Below, piece by piece: positions 14,478 to 19,002 of a DNA stretch of 19,002 nucleotides. The notes beneath the pieces are model-generated. The model ran no database searches. It was given only the letters and a program-made list of their open reading frames with translations, and was not told the DNA's origin. Every line of letters starts with the position of its first letter. Position 1 is the first letter of the stretch. This DNA is from Phycisphaerae bacterium (lineage in GTDB: Bacteria > Planctomycetota > Phycisphaerae > Phycisphaerales > SM1A02). The position numbers were made by a program, and so were the translations under genes. The stretch covers positions 1-19,002 of the forward strand of contig JABJQE010000287.1 in assembly GCA_018663565.1 (NCBI GenBank), given 5' to 3'.

Positions 14478-15635
14478 ATGCCCCCGATAGATCCCTTTCA
14501 TTTGACTCCAGAGGACTACGAGGGACCTGCCGGCCGGACCTGTGATGGGTGCGGCTATGACCTGCAAGGGATTCCAGTATCGCGGCCGTGCCCGGAGTGC
14601 GGCGTGGTGGCATCGGCTGCTACTCCTGACAATTCGACATTTAGAGGTGATCTTGCAGCGATGCCTGACGGCATGGCCTGCGTGGTATGTGGCACACCGA
14701 CACCAGGCCTTGCTCTCGGCGCGATGTGTATGGCCTGTGCGCAGACTCAGACCTCTTCCGTTTCGGCTGCTGCCGGGTGCGAGCCGGGGCGGCCAGTCGA
14801 TCCAACTCACCCGTGTCCCGAATGTGGGTACGACCTGCAAGGGACTTCTATTGGGAGGCCGTGCCCAGAATGCGGGACTATTTCGGCCCAGTCACGCCGC
14901 GGCATACCGACAAGCAAAGCCCGGCCGACCATTTTGGCCGAAGGTGAGACGTCGCTTCGCGTGACCGAGAAATTCTCACGGTCGATGGGATATCGGGCGG
15001 GATTGGCTTTGGTGTTGGGAAGCCTTGTCATAACGGCGATCGCGGGCATTGTTTCGATGAACGGGGCATCAATTGATTCCTATCTCAAGTCGCTGATCGT
15101 GGCAGGCATCGCCGCGGCGGTTGCGTCATGGCTTGTGACACCAGCTACGCTTGATGTTGAGTATCCCGTCTTTGTCGTAGTGCGGTGGGGGGCCCGGGTC
15201 TGTTTGATGTTCTGGCCCATTGGCGTGTTGGTTGAGCTGTATCGTGGGACGGTGTCGTGGGGATCGGCTGGCTTGCAGTGCGTGGGCTTGTTTGGCGCGT
15301 CGCTGCTCTTGATTACACTCGCTAGCCTCGCCAATGAATTGGAGATGAAGCACGTGTCGCGGCGGCTGACCACGAGTGTTTGGGTGCTCTTTCCAATCGG
15401 CGTGTATACATGGCTCGCCCCATTTCCAGAAGCGGCCATCGCTATTGCGGATGGTGCGTTTGGTCTCGTGGCCGTGATTTTCGTCTTGATTTCGATTGCC
15501 CCCTGGTACTGGCTGCTGCTGCGAACCCTGCGTTCTGTTTGGGGGCTGCTCTCGTTGAGCGGATGGGCCGGACAGGCTCACAACAACGAGGTGAAGCGGG
15601 ATCGTGCCAGACGGGCTCGCATAAAGGGGGATTGA
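14478..15635 (+). CDS. Membrane protein with three N-terminal zinc ribbons, function unknown
   Basis: A 385-residue protein I cannot assign to a function. The N-terminal 135 residues hold three four-cysteine units with identical spacing C-x2-C-x12-C-x2-C: Cys22/25/38/41, Cys68/71/84/87 and Cys113/116/129/132. The first and third are near copies (GYDLQG in both), the middle one has diverged. After a polar linker, residues about 173-345 form roughly six hydrophobic segments (for example LALVLGSLVITAIAGIV, SLIVAGIAAAVASWLV, VFVVVRWGARVCLMFWPIGVLV, GAFGLVAVIFVLISIAPWYWLLL). The C-terminus is basic (KRDRARRARIKGD). Ribbons with YDLxG between the cysteine pairs are common in planctomycete membrane proteins of unknown role. 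The start has AGGAGG four bases upstream. It follows purQ by 8 bases and is probably cotranscribed, but has no evident link to purine synthesis. Confidence 0.85.
   Translation: MPPIDPFHLTPEDYEGPAGRTCDGCGYDLQGIPVSRPCPECGVVASAATPDNSTFRGDLAAMPDGMACVVCGTPTPGLALGAMCMACAQTQTSSVSAAAGCEPGRPVDPTHPCPECGYDLQGTSIGRPCPECGTISAQSRRGIPTSKARPTILAEGETSLRVTEKFSRSMGYRAGLALVLGSLVITAIAGIVSMNGASIDSYLKSLIVAGIAAAVASWLVTPATLDVEYPVFVVVRWGARVCLMFWPIGVLVELYRGTVSWGSAGLQCVGLFGASLLLITLASLANELEMKHVSRRLTTSVWVLFPIGVYTWLAPFPEAAIAIADGAFGLVAVIFVLISIAPWYWLLLRTLRSVWGLLSLSGWAGQAHNNEVKRDRARRARIKGD
14541..14873 (+). repeat. Three in-frame zinc-ribbon units
   Basis: Units span 14541-14600, 14679-14738 and 14814-14873, each exactly 60 bases from first to last cysteine codon. 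Units 1 and 3 share the DNA stretch gacctgcaaggga and ggccgtgccc, which suggests a fairly recent internal duplication. Confidence 0.75.
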
Positions 15636-15669
15636 GGCCTTCGCGGGGATGTACCATGCACCGCCTCTC

Positions 15670-15675
15670 AAGGAG
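15670..15675 (+). promoter_or_regulatory. Shine-Dalgarno AAGGAG of the GnnA-like gene
   Basis: AAGGAG lies seven bases before the ATG at 15683 and decides this start over upstream in-frame ATGs such as the one at 15380. Confidence 0.75.
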
Positions 15676-15682
15676 TTGTGTA

Positions 15683-16714
15683 ATGAGCGATGGAATTCTT
15701 CGGTGTGCAGTCATTGGCGTGGGTCGTATGGGTCGCCATCATGCGCGTGTATACGCTCAGATGGATGGCGTTGATCTTGTTGGTGTTGTTGATCACGACC
15801 CGCAGCGGGCCGCCGATATTGTTGAAGAGTGGGGCGGACAGGCCTTTGCTTCGATCGATGCCTTGCTTGCCGCAGGCGTTGATGCGGTGACGATTGCAAC
15901 GCCAACGGTGCATCACCGAGACACCGCCGAACAACTTCTTGCGGCCAGTGTGGCATGCATGATCGAAAAGCCACTAGCGCCGACAGCAGAAGACGCTGCA
16001 GCGATCGCGGCCGCCGCCGACAAGGCTGGCGTCGCGCTGCAAGTGGGTCATGTGGTTCGGTATGACCCAGTGATGCAGGCCATCAAGTCGCTTGGCGAAC
16101 TGCACCCGCGACATCTTGAACTCCACCGCATTAGTCCAATGACATTCCGAAGTGTAGATGTTGGAGTAGTGCTCGACATGATGATTCATGATCTCGATCT
16201 ACTCACCATGCTTGTTGGCGGTGTGCCCGATGATGTGCAAGCAAGCGCCGTTGCGGTGCTCGGCGAGGCCGAGGATGTAGCCAATGTTCGCATGACCTAC
16301 TCGCCAGATTCTGACGGCCACAGCTGTGTTGCAAACGTTACGGCGTCTCGGCTCGCGATGAAGACCGAGCGAACGTTGCGGATTATCTCTGAAGATATAT
16401 ATGTGTCGGCGGACTTTGTCGAGCGCAAGGTCAAGGTCATTCGTAAATCGGCTAACGCCGAACAACTCGCTGATCTTCGCGCACGTCTTGCCGCCGGTGA
16501 AGACCTTAGTGATGTGAATTACCTCGAACTCATTCAGTTTGAAGATCTTCAGGTGGCCGATGTTGAACCACTCAAACTGCAAGCCGAAGACTTCTTGCGA
16601 TGTGTTCGAACCGGCGAGCGTCCTCCTGTTGACGCTGATGCAGGGTCACTCGCGGTGACGCTTGCCGAGCGGATCGTGCAACAGGCCCGCGGCGGACAGT
16701 TGAGTCTGACCTGA
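15683..16714 (+). CDS. Cytosolic Gfo/Idh/MocA oxidoreductase, GnnA-like
   Basis: A 343-residue NAD(P)-dependent dehydrogenase without signal peptide. It has the nucleotide motif GVGRMG (12-17) and EKP (95-97), followed by VGHVVRYDPVMQ, DMMIHDLDLLTMLVG and VANVTASRLAMKTERTLRIISEDIYVS. The latter set resembles the oxidoreductases encoded next to lpx genes, including GnnA, which oxidises UDP-GlcNAc at C3 for amide-linked lipid A. That assignment is from memory of the motif set; no lpx or aminotransferase (gnnB) gene is in the window. The ATG at 15683 has AAGGAG seven bases upstream; an open frame from 15380 lies within the preceding gene and is rejected. The rlmE ATG is three bases after its stop. 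Confidence 0.85.
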   Translation: MSDGILRCAVIGVGRMGRHHARVYAQMDGVDLVGVVDHDPQRAADIVEEWGGQAFASIDALLAAGVDAVTIATPTVHHRDTAEQLLAASVACMIEKPLAPTAEDAAAIAAAADKAGVALQVGHVVRYDPVMQAIKSLGELHPRHLELHRISPMTFRSVDVGVVLDMMIHDLDLLTMLVGGVPDDVQASAVAVLGEAEDVANVRMTYSPDSDGHSCVANVTASRLAMKTERTLRIISEDIYVSADFVERKVKVIRKSANAEQLADLRARLAAGEDLSDVNYLELIQFEDLQVADVEPLKLQAEDFLRCVRTGERPPVDADAGSLAVTLAERIVQQARGGQLSLT

Positions 16715-16717
16715 TCG

Positions 16718-17371
16718 ATGGCCGAACGTGAGATCCATGATCATTGGTTCAAGGAAGCAAAGCGCAAGGGCTATCGTTCTCGCGCAGCGTTCAAGTTGAT
16801 GCAGATTGATGATCGTCGAGGTGTATTGAGCAAAGGGGATCAGGTGCTTGATCTCGGATGTGCGCCGGGTTCATGGCTTCAGGTGATCGCAGAACGAGTC
16901 GGGCCGAAGGGCTGCGCGTGGGGGATTGACCTCAAGGAAGTCGATGCTGGTCTGCCGGACAATGTGACCGCGCTGCTTGGAAACGCCGAAGACCCGAAAG
17001 GTGCCGGTGTTCCGACGGACTTTCTCTTCGACTCAATTCTCTCGGACATGATGCCTTCAACAACCGGCAGTCGGGATACTGATCACTTTCGCAGTGTGAG
17101 TGTGTGTGAGCTTGCGGTGGACTTGTGCCCGCACTGGCTTAAGCCGGGCGGGACACTTGTCATGAAAGTGCTGGAAGGATCTGCCATGCCGCAGCTGCTT
17201 GCTGATACCAAGAAACTATTTGGTCGAGTGAAGCCTCTTAAGCCCGAGGCTTCGCGAAAAGAGTCGACAGAGATTTTCGTGATCGCTCACGACTACAAGG
17301 GTCCACCGGAGGGCGGCATCACTGAGTCGGCCGCCTCGGCCGGACCGCCGCCCGTCCCAGAAGGATGGTGA
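16718..17371 (+). CDS. rlmE: 23S rRNA 2'-O-ribose methyltransferase RlmE/FtsJ
   Basis: A 217-residue SAM-dependent enzyme that 2'-O-methylates the 23S rRNA A-loop uridine (U2552 in E. coli), late in 50S assembly. It starts with HDHWFKEAKRKGYRSRAAFKL, the SAM site DLGCAPG is at 45-51, and the catalytic tetrad K-D-K-E is Lys26, Asp110 (LSDMMP), Lys150 (VMKVLEG) and Glu185 (STEIFVIA). All catalytic residues are intact. The C-terminal ~22 residues (from about 195) are a Gly/Pro-rich tail not needed in the family. The ATG follows the previous stop by three bases, so it is probably translated from the same mRNA; its ribosome binding site would lie inside the previous gene and is not strong. Confidence 0.95.
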   Translation: MAEREIHDHWFKEAKRKGYRSRAAFKLMQIDDRRGVLSKGDQVLDLGCAPGSWLQVIAERVGPKGCAWGIDLKEVDAGLPDNVTALLGNAEDPKGAGVPTDFLFDSILSDMMPSTTGSRDTDHFRSVSVCELAVDLCPHWLKPGGTLVMKVLEGSAMPQLLADTKKLFGRVKPLKPEASRKESTEIFVIAHDYKGPPEGGITESAASAGPPPVPEGW

Positions 17372-17426
17372 GAGGCGGCAAGGGGACCGACCCCCTCCCA
17401 TTGTGCTGAGCGAGTACCCTTGGGCT

Positions 17427-17505
17427 GCCTCGGGGCGCCATCGCGTAAAGGTGGCTGAGAGGAACCCGCGACACCTGATCCGGTTCGTACCGGCGGAGGG
17501 AAGGC
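17427..17505 (+). ncRNA. TPP riboswitch (THI element)
   Basis: The sequence follows the TPP aptamer step by step: P1 GCCT (17427-17430) pairs with AGGC (17502-17505); then CGGGG, a variable arm, the conserved CTGAGA (17455-17460), ACCCG, ACCTGATC, a P4/P5 arm with CCGG...CCGG, and GCGGAGGGAAGG. It matches the E. coli thiM aptamer closely in the conserved positions. It should bind thiamine pyrophosphate and lower thiC expression. P1 ends only three bases before the thiC ATG (17509), so there is no room for a separate expression platform downstream. Confidence 0.95.
17495..17500 (+). promoter_or_regulatory. thiC ribosome binding site inside the TPP aptamer
   Basis: GGAGGG, eight bases before the thiC ATG, is part of the conserved aptamer core (GCGGAGGGAAG). 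Ligand-stabilised folding would then directly hide the Shine-Dalgarno, pointing to translational control. Confidence 0.6.
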
Positions 17506-17508
17506 TTT

Positions 17509-19002
17509 ATGCGCTTCGATCAAAACACACCACACGCTTCGGACGTCAACCTGACCGAATGCGATCACGATACGTTTCTTGACGTCATGCCAATGCACGG
17601 CGCGATGAATCCTGGCCAGGAGACTGATGGCACAACGCCAGGCAGTTTCTCGCTCGCGCCGGACGTTGGCGGTCCGCTGATGTATTCCAGTCCAGACACG
17701 CCCGGCATGCCCCCGCCAAGCGAGAAGACAGCGTGGGACTTCCTTCCTGAGGGCTGGACGATTGCTACTGACCCAGCTGGCTGCAACGGGCACAATGTTG
17801 GCAGCGTGCCCATTCTCGCGGTGCCTCCGGCCGGGTTTACACCAATGACTCAGTTGGAATTCGCCCGGCTCGGCACGATTACCGACGCGATGAAACGAGT
17901 CGCCGAGCGTGAGCCACACCTGACCTCCGCGCAGATTCGAGATGAAATTGCAGCTGGACGGATGGTTATTCCAGCGAACATCAACCATCTCAGTAGATCA
18001 CTTGATCCGATGGCCATCGGACGCGCAAGTTTGACCAAGGTCAATGCCAACATGGGCGCATCGCCGGTCTCAAGTGGAACCGATGAAGAAATCGAGAAGC
18101 TCCACTGGTCCCTCAAGTGGGGAGCCGACACAGTGATGGACTTGTCGACCGGCGGCGACCTTGACGTATGCCGGGAAGCCATCATTGGCGAGTCAACGGC
18201 GCCGATTGGCACGGTTCCAATCTACGCAATGATCATTGATCGAAAGCTCGAAGAGCTCGACCGCGACGTCATTCTCGCTGCGATCGAACATCAGGCGAAG
18301 CAGGGCGTGGACTACATGACTGTGCATGCTGGCTTGCGACGGGCGCATGTGCCCATGGTTCGTGATCGCCTAATTGGCATCGTGTCCCGTGGCGGGTCGC
18401 TTCTTGCCAAGTGGATGCTTACCCATGGCAAAGAAAACCCGATGTATGAGGCATGGGACGATATTTGCAGCATCCTGCGTCGATACGACGTGACATTCAG
18501 CATCGGCGACGGACTTCGTCCAGGTGGACTAGCAGACGCGACAGATCAAGCTCAGCTTGGCGAGCTTGAGACTATTGGTGAATTGACTGAACGTGCGTGG
18601 CGACATGGCGTGCAGGTCATGGTCGAAGGTCCAGGCCATGTGCCGTTTGATCAGATTGAATACAACATGAAGTTGCAGCGTCGTCGATGTCATGGCGCCC
18701 CCTTCTATGTGCTTGGTCCACTGGTGACTGACATCTTCCCGGGTTATGACCACATCACATCATGTATTGGTGCGACGGCCGCGGCCTGGCACGGTGCTGC
18801 GATGCTGTGCTATGTCACGCCGAAAGAGCATCTCGGACTTCCGAAGAAGGATGATGTAAAACAAGGGTGCATTGCGTACAAGATCTCGGCGCATGCTGCG
18901 GATGTGGCGCTCGGTATTCCGGGCACTCGAAATCGTGACGATGAACTCACGAAGGCACGGGCGGCGCTCAATTGGCAGAAGCATTTCGACCTGTCGTTTG
19001 AC
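17509..19002 (+). CDS. thiC: Phosphomethylpyrimidine synthase ThiC (3' end outside window)
   Basis: 498 codons are visible with no stop, so the gene continues past the window. ThiC is a radical-SAM enzyme that rearranges 5-aminoimidazole ribotide to HMP phosphate, the thiamine pyrimidine. The core starts at residue 113 (MTQLEFARLG) and shows VIPANINH, KVNANMGAS, DTVMDLSTGGDL, IGTVPIY, YMTVHAG, SRGGSLLAKW, SIGDGLRPG, MVEGPGHVPF, GPLVTDIFPGYDHIT and CYVTPKEHLGLP, all family hallmarks. The C-terminal CxxCxxxxC cluster site lies beyond the edge. Residues 1-112 are an unusual Pro/Gly/Asp-rich extension I do not recognise. The ATG at 17509 is chosen because GGAGGG is eight bases upstream and the riboswitch ends just before it; an internal ATG at 17845 begins the conserved core. 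Confidence 0.96.
   Translation, partial: MRFDQNTPHASDVNLTECDHDTFLDVMPMHGAMNPGQETDGTTPGSFSLAPDVGGPLMYSSPDTPGMPPPSEKTAWDFLPEGWTIATDPAGCNGHNVGSVPILAVPPAGFTPMTQLEFARLGTITDAMKRVAEREPHLTSAQIRDEIAAGRMVIPANINHLSRSLDPMAIGRASLTKVNANMGASPVSSGTDEEIEKLHWSLKWGADTVMDLSTGGDLDVCREAIIGESTAPIGTVPIYAMIIDRKLEELDRDVILAAIEHQAKQGVDYMTVHAGLRRAHVPMVRDRLIGIVSRGGSLLAKWMLTHGKENPMYEAWDDICSILRRYDVTFSIGDGLRPGGLADATDQAQLGELETIGELTERAWRHGVQVMVEGPGHVPFDQIEYNMKLQRRRCHGAPFYVLGPLVTDIFPGYDHITSCIGATAAAWHGAAMLCYVTPKEHLGLPKKDDVKQGCIAYKISAHAADVALGIPGTRNRDDELTKARAALNWQKHFDLSFD

Noticed and set aside
15380..15682. 101-residue extension of the GnnA-like gene
   Set aside because: It lies inside the zinc-ribbon membrane protein gene in another frame; the start at 15683 has a strong Shine-Dalgarno and a proper Rossmann N-terminus.
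1..19002. tRNA genes, CRISPR arrays, insertion sequences, defence genes
   Set aside because: The intergenic gaps are short and I saw no cloverleaf, regular spaced repeats, transposase motifs or terminal inverted repeats.

Overview
The window looks like a chromosomal stretch from a planctomycete, most likely of the Phycisphaerae. The grounds are the family mix: a very large DUF5118/DUF5117-type metzincin, a Tat-exported Gfo/Idh oxidoreductase, a membrane protein with YDLxG-type zinc ribbons, and an M48 protease with a TerB-like tail. The assignment is by recognition from sequence, not by a search. Base composition is moderately GC-rich by eye, and no mobile element, CRISPR array, tRNA or rRNA was found.

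Layout. The window divides around a divergent intergenic region at about 9898-10257. To its left almost everything reads on the minus strand: rpsL, rpsG, a ThiF/MoeB-type adenylyltransferase whose GTG start overlaps the rpsG stop, an NfsA-like nitroreductase, a Tat-signal Gfo/Idh oxidoreductase, a secreted metzincin of about 1126 residues and an M24 peptidase. The far left edge is the plus-strand C-terminal end of an M48-type protease gene, which meets the M24 gene tail to tail. To the right everything reads on the plus strand: rnhA, a purL with two PurS-like repeats fused in front, purQ (1-nt overlap with purL), a triple zinc-ribbon membrane protein, a second, cytosolic Gfo/Idh oxidoreductase that resembles GnnA, rlmE, a TPP riboswitch, and thiC, which runs off the right edge.

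Functions. Three housekeeping blocks are clear: ribosomal proteins S12/S7, the FGAM synthase step of purine synthesis (PurS+PurL in one chain, PurQ separate), and thiamine pyrimidine synthesis under TPP control. The exported metzincin and the Tat-exported oxidoreductase are adjacent on one strand and share a similar leader (tctcctga on the plus strand, AGGAGA as Shine-Dalgarno), but no functional link is proven. No defence or mobile system is visible. The less ordinary features are architectural: tandem PurS repeats fused to PurL, an extra domain plus acidic linker inserted just before the metzincin active site, three equally spaced zinc ribbons on a membrane protein, a ThiF-like gene coupled to rpsG, and a thiC start whose ribosome binding site lies inside the TPP aptamer.
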